A DNA stretch of 59,532 bases from the NCBI GenBank assembly GCA_900550585.1, contig URST01000004.1, forward strand, positions 1 through 59,532. The letters are read 5' to 3'. Under the pieces are notes generated by a model. That model saw only the letters and a program-made list of their open reading frames with translations. It did not search any database and was not told the origin of the DNA. Both the position numbers and the translations under genes were made by a program. This stretch comes from an uncultured Eubacteriales bacterium (GTDB taxonomy: Bacteria; Bacillota; Clostridia; Oscillospirales; Oscillospiraceae). Positions 25,701-31,591 of this stretch are shown here, one piece after another (position 1 is the stretch's first letter; every line of letters starts with the position of its first letter).

Positions 25701-25824
25701 GCAGGTGGCACTCTGCCGATGCCGCTCCGCTCGTCCCCGACGCCTCGTCCTCCGCGGCGACAGGCACCACCAGCATGCTCATCAGCATGGCCAGTGACAG
25801 GAGCACGGATAAGAACTTTCTCAT
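22798..25824 (-). CDS. Secreted scaffold with cohesin-like domains, Cys-rich repeats and a dockerin
   Basis: Protein of 1008 residues with signal peptide (MRKFLSVLLSLAMLMSMLVV, cleavage near AAED). Order of parts: a cohesin-like domain (about 38-175, GGLSFDSDALTCIGI); Cys-rich repeats (to 280); a second cohesin (about 282-430, CPGQEFTVTAKVRNAPKFAG); about seven tandem ~45-residue repeats of the type HWKVCDxCGxxF...NGDGTHSxxCxxCGYV (440-790); a third cohesin (about 815-935, GTITVPVSVANNPGISGLKV); and a C-terminal dockerin (936-1008) with DIDGDGRVRLKDVRLLLRYV and DVDNDGRDRLKDVRLLLRYV. Cohesins plus dockerin make it an adaptor scaffold: the dockerin can dock on the anchored cohesin, and its cohesins can take dockerin clients such as the giant solenoid. 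Partner specificity is inference. The ATG has GAGGAAAC upstream. Confidence 0.83.
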   Translation of the reverse strand: MRKFLSVLLSLAMLMSMLVVPVAAEDEASGTSGAASAECHLLAGISAYEVMEGETVTVTLHSEAMTVKTFSGGLSFDSDALTCIGISTGSGYDRMADGALMTQLSTTWEANANGNVGLSVVRTAEETYDAQELLTVTFTAAAPAESGTYIGVYEDSDGMDGFAGEGAGLTLYIRTGGMPHEHVYDQQVPDDMFCLVSAATCEAPAVYYWSCICGEPGTETFTYGDALGHTLMVTPARQPSTEEPGNSTYWTCGRCGKYFSDAAGTVEIEEGSWVIPPLEVGDAFTAYLEPSAGQVCPGQEFTVTAKVRNAPKFAGFQLLIKYDADRLEPVKNGSRYTDQEGSILSAALTDNVTATGLYVTYIAETDVEASEGTLFTFKFKVKDSAPAGKADITVETDVEFDGVWTSSEGDLTDPAYENTSVGVGHVYNTVWSMNADSHWFACGNCGQQQPGTLETHDFSAVRDNGDGTHSSFCTICGYTEESAEEHYCSDGWQSDGTDHWKVCDACGAVYESESHSLSCVDNGDGSHNEACNICGYVASTASHSSTAGWAWSASGHWKVCDGCGAEFDRDTHKIDYADNGNGTHSRMCDVCGYVEETATHSSAVWHENGDIHWKVCDDCGVSFNAAAHALGYVANSSNNHSLVCSICGYVADTGAHTDTGSWISAEAVHWKECSDCKAVFAKAVHSFAYQANTDGTHSYMCGVCGYVKETAAHSSDAWQTDGTDHWKVCDDCGTEFARGAHKATGEHAATCVAAAVCDVCALRYGEADAENHDYVYGAVTPATPTADGEIQKECSRCHTITSEPLTYHASDFNMSIGKAVVHRGTITVPVSVANNPGISGLKVTVQYDKTKLELVGATAADGVLGIWDKTEDNIAWAGTDAVKADGELFYLEFNVLDSSAASNVEIKLTYQYDNVLDENDEALLFGVTPGEVKITAPGDIDGDGRVRLKDVRLLLRYVNAMGTSVAVEIVPGSADVDNDGRDRLKDVRLLLRYVNALGTSAESEIVIY

Positions 25825-26251
25825 GTTCTGTTTCCTCGCTTTCCCCTTTGATTTGTTCTCTCTCGGATGGTTGCAGATCTCCCCCGGTCGTGCAGTGCTC
25901 TTTGTTATGCAGCATGGCTGCATAACAAAATCCCCATGGGGATTTTGCGCCGTTTTTCGTTTGCTCCCGCGCCAACGGGAGCCCTTCCGTCTCCGGTACC
26001 GTTTTCACACCGGCGGCGGGCGTGCTCCTGCTGTGCGGATCGTTGCGATCCGCCAAATTATTTGTGCATTACCACAAAATCCATCTTCTTACATTGCTGT
26101 AATTTTTATCCATTTTGCCGTTCCCCGTTTTTCCCTGCATTGTTCTGCATTTTCTCCGTTTTTGCGGTTTTCCGTTCCATATATGTATCATATCCGTCTT
26201 ATAGCGCAGCGCATTGATTTTCACTGTTTACCGTATTTCGTCCACCCCGCA
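25825..26251 (-). promoter_or_regulatory. Hairpin-rich leader region of the cohesin operon
   Basis: A 427-base non-coding stretch, AT-rich in its distal half (26040-26250). Close to the gene are several inverted repeats: TTGTTATGCAGC/GCTGCATAACAA (25902-25928); the 22-base perfect palindrome CAAAATCCCCATGGGGATTT plus TG (25926-25947), which overlaps the first by three bases; GCTCCCG/CGGGAGC (25963-25982); CCGGT/ACCGG (25993-26013); and GCGGAT/ATCCGC (26035-26053). I could not match it to a known riboswitch. It may be a structured 5' UTR or a dispersed palindromic repeat element. No convincing gene is seen in it, and no clear promoter was found. Confidence 0.45.
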
Positions 26252-26298
26252 AAAAGGGAGAGGGCGGTGCGCCGCCGGCGCACCGCCCTCTCCCTTTT
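26252..26298. terminator. Strong bidirectional terminator
   Basis: Perfect 22-base-arm hairpin AAAAGGGAGAGGGCGGTGCG.../...CGCACCGCCCTCTCCCTTTT, directly after the DUF308 gene. Confidence 0.88.
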
Positions 26299-26303
26299 CT
26301 CTC

Positions 26304-26903
26304 TCACTCGATCTCGTAATCATCCGTCTCGATCACATCCGGCTGCTGGTGGCGCACCACCTTCACGGCGCACAGCGCCACGCTGAGGTTCAGCGCACCA
26401 TCCAGAAACAGCGACGCCCCCATCAGCATCACCAGTGCCTGGGCGCCCTCCGTGGGCCGCAGCACCAGCAGCAGTCCGATCACGCCTGTCAGCACCGCCA
26501 GCAGCAGCACCAGCCACCACTGCTCGATGCCGAAGCGTCTGGCGTCCACGGCCACCTGGATCTTGAACAGACCGTCCGCCAGCACCGGAATGCCGAACAT
26601 GACGCACAGGAACGTCATGGCCTCCCCCGGATGGCACAGCGTGATGATGCCCACAGCCATCAGTAGGATGCCGAAGGCCAGATCGTACTGAAACGCCAGC
26701 CGGAACAGGTCCTTGGAGAAGTACCCGCCCAGCTTGATGACGCCGCAGGCCACCATGCCGATGCCCAGCGCCCGCCCGATCCACGGCACGCACCGCTCCG
26801 CCATGATGAACAGCACCACGCCCAGCACGCAGAATAGCGCCGACACCACGATATATCCCATTTTCACAGCCCACAGCGGCCCTGTGGCCCTTACCTTGCG
26901 CAT
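26304..26903 (-). CDS. DUF308/HdeD-like six-helix membrane protein
   Basis: Protein of 199 residues with about six hydrophobic helices and short loops. It fits the HdeD/DUF308 family by its pattern of paired helices and the phrases LGIGMVACGVIKLGGYF, HPGEAMTFLCVMFGIPVLADGLFKI and LMGASLFLDGALNLSVAL. HdeD of enteric bacteria is linked to acid resistance, but Clostridial members are uncharacterised. The C-terminus is acidic (DVIETDDYEIE). GCGGAAGGAGAT precedes the ATG. It stands alone between two terminators and the cohesin leader. Confidence 0.75.
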   Translation of the reverse strand: MRKVRATGPLWAVKMGYIVVSALFCVLGVVLFIMAERCVPWIGRALGIGMVACGVIKLGGYFSKDLFRLAFQYDLAFGILLMAVGIITLCHPGEAMTFLCVMFGIPVLADGLFKIQVAVDARRFGIEQWWLVLLLAVLTGVIGLLLVLRPTEGAQALVMLMGASLFLDGALNLSVALCAVKVVRHQQPDVIETDDYEIE

Positions 26904-26978
26904 AGAACAGCATCTCCTTCCGCGCCCTTTTTCCTCATATCATAGCATACCCCACCCCGCCGGGCGGCGATACGGGCA

Positions 26979-27011
26979 GAAAAAGGAGATGCCCGAAAAC
27001 CGGGCATCTCC
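26979..27011 (-). terminator. Terminator of the TetR gene
   Basis: Hairpin GGAGATGCCCG / CGGGCATCTCC on the minus strand followed by TTTTT. Confidence 0.82.
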
Positions 27012-27060
27012 GGGTATTCGTCTGTTTTTTGGGCACTCCCGCGGCTTTGTCCGCCGGGCG

Positions 27061-27624
27061 TCACGCCTCCTGCTGGTTGCTGTGGGCCACGATCAGCTCC
27101 GGCACGCCGCGGCACAGCCTGATCATCCGCTGCAGGTCGGCAAAGGACTCCTCCTTCATGCCGCTGCTGACCCAGTCGATCCACATGCCGAACAGCTGGC
27201 ACTTCATGAACTGCACCACAACCCGCCGGTCATCCACGCTGATGCTCTCGCCGGAGAACGCGGTGGCGATGTAGGTGCTGACCACATACTCGCACAGCCG
27301 CAGCGTGTCCTGCAGAAACATATCCCGGTTGGCGGAGTTGAAAATGTGCATGACGGCCCGGCGGTTCTCCCGGGCCGTGCGGAACGCCACGGAGAAGCAC
27401 TCCTCCATGGAGGAGATGGACGGGTACTGCCGGATCAGCGCGTCCGTCTGCTCCGTCACGATCTCGCCCAGCAGGGACGGGATATCCTGAAAGTGGTAGT
27501 AGAACGAGTTGCGGTTGATGCCGCAGTCCTCCACGATGTCCCGGACGCTGATCTTGCTCAGCGGCTTCTGGCTCAGCAGCTTCATGAACGACGCCTTGAT
27601 GGCCTGCTTCGTAAAGTTCGCCAC
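27061..27624 (-). CDS. TetR/AcrR family transcriptional regulator
   Basis: Protein of 187 residues starting at a GTG codon (27624-27622) preceded by AGGAGGA. Residues 1-50 form a TetR helix-turn-helix: TKQAIKASFMKLLSQKPLSKISVRDIVEDCGINRNSFYYHF, with the typical FYYHF recognition helix end. The remaining helical part should bind an effector. It resembles TetR members with a C-terminal domain like that of dihydroxyacetone kinase regulators (DhaS type), but the ligand is not readable. It is monocistronic; target genes are unknown, possibly the adjacent DUF308 gene. Confidence 0.87.
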   Translation of the reverse strand: MANFTKQAIKASFMKLLSQKPLSKISVRDIVEDCGINRNSFYYHFQDIPSLLGEIVTEQTDALIRQYPSISSMEECFSVAFRTARENRRAVMHIFNSANRDMFLQDTLRLCEYVVSTYIATAFSGESISVDDRRVVVQFMKCQLFGMWIDWVSSGMKEESFADLQRMIRLCRGVPELIVAHSNQQEA

Positions 27625-27653
27625 GGTGATCCTCCTGTTTTCTGTGGTGCAAA

Positions 27654-27686
27654 GCCCGCCCTGCGGCGTATTGCCGCAGGGCGGGC
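27654..27686 (-). terminator. Possible terminator after nfnB
   Basis: Perfect hairpin GCCCGCCCTGCGGC / GCCGCAGGGCGGGC 14 bases after the nfnB stop; the following U-tract is short. Confidence 0.65.
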
Positions 27687-27700
27687 CGTATGTAGGTCTC

Positions 27701-29101
27701 TTACTTGGCGCTCAGATACTCGTCAATGGACTTGGCGCCCAGCTTGCCGGCGCCCATGGCCAGGATGACGGTGGCCGCGCCGGTAACGGCGTCGCCGCCG
27801 GCGTACACCGCCTGACGGGAGGTGAGGCCCTCCTCATTGACGATGATGCCGCCCTTCTTATTGACCTCCAGGCCCTTGGTGGTGGACTTGATCAGGGGGT
27901 TGGGGCTGGTGCCCAGGGACATGATAACGGCGTCCACAGGCAGGTCGAACTCGCTGCCCTTCTTCTCCACGGGACGGCGGCGGCCGGAGGCATCCGGCTC
28001 ACCCAGCTCCATCTCGATGCAGGTCATGGACTTCACGCAGTCCTGCTCGTCGCCGTTGATCTGCACGGGGTTGTTCAGCGTCTTGAAGATGACGCCCTCC
28101 TCGATGGCGTGCTCCACCTCCTCGTGACGGGCGGGCAGCTCCTCCATGCCGCGGCGGTACACCACATACACCTCGGCGCCCAGACGCTTGGAGCAGCGCG
28201 CGGCGTCCATGGCCACGTTGCCGCCGCCCACCACGGCCACGGTCTTGCCCTTCAGGTCCATAATGGGCGTGTCGCTGTCAGGCAGATACGCCTTCATCAG
28301 GTTGATGCGGGTCAGGAACTCGTTGGCGGAGTAGACGCCCTTCAGGTTCTCGCCGGGGATATTCATGAACATGGGCAGACCGGCGCCGGAGCCGATGAAC
28401 ACGGCCTCGAATCCGTTCTCCTCCATAAGCTCGTCAATGGTGATGGTGCGGCCCACCACGGTGTTGGTCTCCACCTTCACGCCCATGGCCTTCAGGCCGT
28501 CCACTTCCTTCTGCACGATGGCCTTGGGCAGACGGAACTCGGGGATGCCGTACACCAGCACGCCGCCGGCCAGATGCAGCGCCTCGAACACCGTGACCTC
28601 ATAGCCCTTCTTGGCCAGATCGCCGGCGCAGGTCAGGCCCGCGGGGCCGGAGCCGATGACAGCCACCTTGTGGCCGTTGGAGGCGGGCCTGGCAGCAGTC
28701 TCGGTGCTGTGGGCGTTGTGCCAGTCGGCCACAAAGCGCTCCAGACGGCCGATACCCACGGGATCGCCCTTCTTGCCCCGGACGCAGTGCATCTCGCACT
28801 GGCTCTCCTGGGGACACACACGGCCGCATACAGCGGGCAGGGAGCTGGTCTGGTGGATCACCTGATAGGCGCCCTCGTAGTCCTTCTCCACGATCTTCTG
28901 GATGAACTCGGGGATGCGCACGTTAACGGGACAGCCGTCCACGCAGGGATGGTTCTTGCAGTTCAGGCAGCGGGCAGCCTCGTCCAGCGCCTGCTCCTCG
29001 GTGTAGCCCAGGGCCACCTCCAGGAAGTTCTTGTTGCGGACCTGCGGGTCCTGAGAAGGCATCTCGTTCTTATCCAAACGCATGTTGATCTTGGCAGCCA
29101 T
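27701..29101 (-). CDS. nfnB: NfnB-type NADPH-dependent flavoprotein (gltA/glutamate synthase small-subunit family)
   Basis: Protein of 466 residues. The N-terminal domain carries two 4Fe-4S cluster motifs, CLNCKNHPCVDGCPV (about 45-59) and CGRVCPQESQCEMHC (about 92-106). Two dinucleotide folds follow: FAD-binding VIGSGPAGLTCAGDL (about 150) and NADPH-binding VVGGGNVAMDAAR (about 290). This matches both the glutamate synthase small subunit and NfnB. The neighbouring nfnA decides for the bifurcating NADH-dependent ferredoxin:NADP+ oxidoreductase, which balances NADH, NADPH and reduced ferredoxin. The stop of nfnA lies one base before the ATG. No large glutamate synthase gene is present. Confidence 0.9.
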   Translation of the reverse strand: MAAKINMRLDKNEMPSQDPQVRNKNFLEVALGYTEEQALDEAARCLNCKNHPCVDGCPVNVRIPEFIQKIVEKDYEGAYQVIHQTSSLPAVCGRVCPQESQCEMHCVRGKKGDPVGIGRLERFVADWHNAHSTETAARPASNGHKVAVIGSGPAGLTCAGDLAKKGYEVTVFEALHLAGGVLVYGIPEFRLPKAIVQKEVDGLKAMGVKVETNTVVGRTITIDELMEENGFEAVFIGSGAGLPMFMNIPGENLKGVYSANEFLTRINLMKAYLPDSDTPIMDLKGKTVAVVGGGNVAMDAARCSKRLGAEVYVVYRRGMEELPARHEEVEHAIEEGVIFKTLNNPVQINGDEQDCVKSMTCIEMELGEPDASGRRRPVEKKGSEFDLPVDAVIMSLGTSPNPLIKSTTKGLEVNKKGGIIVNEEGLTSRQAVYAGGDAVTGAATVILAMGAGKLGAKSIDEYLSAK

Positions 29102-29102
29102 C

Positions 29103-29945
29103 TTACTTTACCTCCTGCTTGAACAGATTGCAGACTTCCTCGTGCTTATGCACCTCGAAGTCGTGGTACATCTGGTTGCGCTTCACGGCCAGATCCCAGT
29201 CCACCTTGTGACCGTCGAAGTCGGGGCCGTCCACGCAGGCGAACTTCGTCTCGCCGCCCACGGTAAGGCGGCAGCCGCCGCACATGCCGGTGCCGTCGAT
29301 CATGATGGGGCTCATGGACACGGTGGTGGGCACGCCGTAAGGCTCGGTGGTCTTACAGACGAACTTCATCATGACCATGGGGCCGATGGCAAAGATCTCG
29401 TCGTACTGGTTGCCGTCGTCCAGCAGCTGCTTCAGCGCCTCGGTAACAAGGCCCTTCTGCCCGTAGGAGCCGTCGTCGGTGCAGACCTTCAGCACGGAGG
29501 AGACCGCCTTGAACTTGTCCTCCAGGATCACGACATCCTTGCTCTTGAAGCCCACCACCGCATGCACCTCGGCGCCGCAGTCATGGAACTTCTTCAGCAC
29601 GGGATAGGCAATGGCGCAGCCCACGCCGCCGCCGACGACGCAGACCTTCTTCTTGCCCTCCGTCTCGGTGGGACGGCCCAGGGGGCCGACAAAATCATGC
29701 AGGCACTCGCCCTGCTGCTTGTGGCTCAGCTTCTCGGTGGTGGCGCCGACGGTCTGGACAATGATGGTCACAGTGCCCTTCTCCCGGTCGTAGTCGTGGA
29801 TCGTAATGGGGATACGCTCACCCTTTTCATCCACGCGCAGGATGATGAACTGGCCCGGCTCCGCCTTTCTGGCAACCATGGGTGCCTCGATCTCATACAG
29901 GATCACGGTGGGCTTCAGCGCTTCTTTTCTAACGATGCGGTACAT
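29103..29945 (-). CDS. nfnA: NfnA-type ferredoxin-NADP+ reductase subunit alpha
   Basis: Protein of 280 residues of the dihydroorotate-dehydrogenase electron-transfer/sulfide dehydrogenase family. The N-terminal FAD domain includes EPGQFIILRVDEKGERIPITI (about 29-49). The NAD-binding part has VCVVGGGVGCAIAYPVL. The C-terminal 2Fe-2S site is GMCGGCRLTVGGETKFACVDGP (about 231-252), with CxxC and a distant Cys. With NfnB it forms the cytoplasmic electron-bifurcating transhydrogenase. First gene of the operon, from a near-consensus promoter at 30021-30049. Confidence 0.9.
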   Translation of the reverse strand: MYRIVRKEALKPTVILYEIEAPMVARKAEPGQFIILRVDEKGERIPITIHDYDREKGTVTIIVQTVGATTEKLSHKQQGECLHDFVGPLGRPTETEGKKKVCVVGGGVGCAIAYPVLKKFHDCGAEVHAVVGFKSKDVVILEDKFKAVSSVLKVCTDDGSYGQKGLVTEALKQLLDDGNQYDEIFAIGPMVMMKFVCKTTEPYGVPTTVSMSPIMIDGTGMCGGCRLTVGGETKFACVDGPDFDGHKVDWDLAVKRNQMYHDFEVHKHEEVCNLFKQEVK

Positions 29946-30020
29946 ACATCACGGCTCCTTCTCTTTTAAGTTCGGCATCCGCCATAGGATCAAATTCGCG
30001 GCGTATCCGCTTACCGTACC

Positions 30021-30049
30021 ATTGTAACACCAACGGGCAGACCCGTCAA
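30021..30049 (-). promoter_or_regulatory. Strong promoter of nfnAB
   Basis: Minus strand TTGACG (30049-30044), 17-base spacer, TACAAT (30026-30021): near-consensus housekeeping promoter. Confidence 0.8.
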
Positions 30050-30072
30050 TCTTCACTTGCCGGGAAAATGGC

Positions 30073-30723
30073 TCAAATGCCCTGGTGCAGCAGGACGCGG
30101 CGGCCGGAAATATCCACCAGCTTCTCGTCCCGCATCTTTTTCAGTTCCCGCATCATGGCGCTGCGGTCGGTGGAGATATAGTCCGCCAGCGCGCTGAGGG
30201 AGAAGGGCAGCTGGAACTCGCTGCCGCTCTTGGCCGCCAGCAGCGAAAAGTAGCACAGCAGCTTGTCCCGGATGCTGCGGCGGCTCAGCACCTCCACCCG
30301 CTCATAGAGGGAGGTGGCCTTCTCCGCCACCAGCTGGAACATATTCTCCACCACCCGTGTGTGGTGGGCGCAGGCCTTCTCGCACCGCTTCGTCACCTGC
30401 TCCGCCGCCATGAGCCATACCCGGCACGGCTCCTCGGCCACCACGGTGATGCTGTCGCCAGCCACGTTTTCAAACATCAGCATCTCGCCGAACACGCCGC
30501 CCTCGTCCAGCCGCTCCAGAATGGTGCGGCTGCCCTGATGGTCGATGCGCTCGATGACGGCGGCGCCCCTGGTCAGGACGCCCACCATGTTCCGCCCCTC
30601 GGAGAAGTCATAGACCACCTCACCGGGCCGGAACGTATACTCCCGCATGTCGAAGCAGGTACACATGGCCCGCTGGGACTCCTCGCTGATATCCCGGAAC
30701 AGCGGGGACGCACCGATGTCCAT
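30073..30723 (-). CDS. Crp/Fnr family transcriptional regulator
   Basis: Protein of 216 residues. The N-terminal cyclic-nucleotide-binding-like beta roll includes REYTFRPGEVVYDFSEGRNMVGVLTRGAAVI and LERLDEGGVFGEMLMF. A long dimer helix follows, then a C-terminal winged helix (about 160-215: LPFSLSALADYISTDRSAMMRELKKMRDEKLVDISGRRV). No four-Cys Fe-S cluster pattern is evident, so a classic oxygen-sensing FNR is unlikely; the effector is unknown. It begins 3 bases after the stop of the PAP2 gene, with its ribosome binding site (GGGAGG) inside that gene, so the two are co-transcribed. Confidence 0.9.
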   Translation of the reverse strand: MDIGASPLFRDISEESQRAMCTCFDMREYTFRPGEVVYDFSEGRNMVGVLTRGAAVIERIDHQGSRTILERLDEGGVFGEMLMFENVAGDSITVVAEEPCRVWLMAAEQVTKRCEKACAHHTRVVENMFQLVAEKATSLYERVEVLSRRSIRDKLLCYFSLLAAKSGSEFQLPFSLSALADYISTDRSAMMRELKKMRDEKLVDISGRRVLLHQGI

Positions 30724-30726
30724 GCC

Positions 30727-31383
30727 TCACACCTCCCTGCACAGCCGGCGGTCGCGCCGCCGCCCGATGATGCCGTAGACCACATAGTTGCCCAGAAAGC
30801 CCACCACGAAGCCGGCCAGCACGTCGATGACCGCGTGCTGCTTGATGAACAGCGTGGAGGCGATGACGATGAGGCCGTACACCGCGGTGCCCCACCGCCA
30901 CGTCCATTTCTTCAGGCCCTTGGTGTGCCACACAGCGAACCACGCATCAATGACGCCCACCACATGAACGCTGGGGAACACATTGGTGTTGGTGTCCAGC
31001 GAGTAGGTATAGGCCACCAGATCGCAGAAGATGTTGTCCCGCGGCATCACGGCGGGCCGCAGGTCCTGCCCGTTGGGGATAAGGGCGCAGATGAGGGTGC
31101 TGACCAGAAATGTCACCATGATGCTCCACATGTACCGGCGGAAGCCCTCGCCGTCCTTGACGATGAGGTAGATGCCCAGCACGCACAGCAGCACGCTCCA
31201 GCTGGCGTAGAACGGGGCGAACCCCTCCAGAAACGGGATCTTATAGTCAATGGGCAGCTGTGTGGCCCAGTAGTTGTCGGTGATGAAATGCTCGATGGTA
31301 AAGAACAGTGCCAGATAGACCGGCAGGAACAGTCCCCACCACATGTGCGGGTGGTCGTGGATAAATGCCTTGATGCGCTGCAT
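30727..31383 (-). CDS. PAP2 superfamily membrane phosphatase
   Basis: Membrane protein of 218 residues with about six helices. It carries PAP2 phosphatase motifs: a KxxxxxxRP-like NGQDLRP stretch, PSVHVVGVIDAW (PSxH motif, about 140) and the catalytic SxxxxxxHxxxD-like ending FIKQHAVIDVLAGFVVG. Such enzymes dephosphorylate lipid phosphates or undecaprenyl diphosphate at the outer face of the membrane. The ATG at 31383 has CGGAGG upstream. Its only operon partner is the Crp/Fnr-type regulator, an uncommon pairing. Confidence 0.82.
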   Translation of the reverse strand: MQRIKAFIHDHPHMWWGLFLPVYLALFFTIEHFITDNYWATQLPIDYKIPFLEGFAPFYASWSVLLCVLGIYLIVKDGEGFRRYMWSIMVTFLVSTLICALIPNGQDLRPAVMPRDNIFCDLVAYTYSLDTNTNVFPSVHVVGVIDAWFAVWHTKGLKKWTWRWGTAVYGLIVIASTLFIKQHAVIDVLAGFVVGFLGNYVVYGIIGRRRDRRLCREV

Positions 31384-31418
31384 AGATACCTCCGGTGAGA
31401 TGAAAAATAGTCCCCTGT

Positions 31419-31447
31419 ATTGTAGCAAATGCGCCTGCGGAGGACAA
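31419..31447 (-). promoter_or_regulatory. Promoter of the PAP2-Crp/Fnr operon
   Basis: Minus strand TTGTCC (31447-31442), 17-base spacer, TACAAT (31424-31419). Confidence 0.65.
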
Positions 31448-31455
31448 CCCCCTTT

Positions 31456-31483
31456 GTTGTAAATGTCACAATAATTTTACAAC
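31456..31483. promoter_or_regulatory. Inverted repeat between divergent promoters, candidate operator
   Basis: GTTGTAAA (31456-31463) and TTTACAAC (31476-31483) form an 8+8 inverted repeat separated by 12 bases. It lies 8 bases upstream of the PAP2 -35 box and about 31 bases upstream of the trigger-factor -35. It may bind the Crp/Fnr protein of the operon, but it does not match the standard CRP or FNR consensus. Confidence 0.4.
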
Positions 31484-31514
31484 TCAGTCACTCCGCCGAA
31501 AGTGCCTGACGCCC

Positions 31515-31543
31515 TTGCCATCCGTCTGCGGGTATAGTATACT
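31515..31543 (+). promoter_or_regulatory. Promoter of the trigger-factor-like gene
   Basis: TTGCCA (31515-31520), 17-base spacer, TATACT (31538-31543). Confidence 0.7.
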
Positions 31544-31591
31544 TATCATAATATACTGGCAGTTTATGCCGAAACAAGGAGGAGCTCCCCC

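Noticed and set aside
11871..25824. Calling the cluster a cellulosome
   Set aside because: No glycoside hydrolase, carbohydrate esterase or CBM is visible in the three proteins; only the cohesin/dockerin plugs are shared.
25825..26251. A known riboswitch in the cohesin leader
   Set aside because: I compared by eye with cyclic-di-GMP I and II, guanidine, Mn, preQ1, ZTP and fluoride cores and saw no match.
27701..29945. Glutamate synthase small subunit for nitrogen assimilation
   Set aside because: The adjacent NfnA-type FAD/2Fe-2S subunit and absence of a large GltB gene fit the bifurcating NfnAB better.
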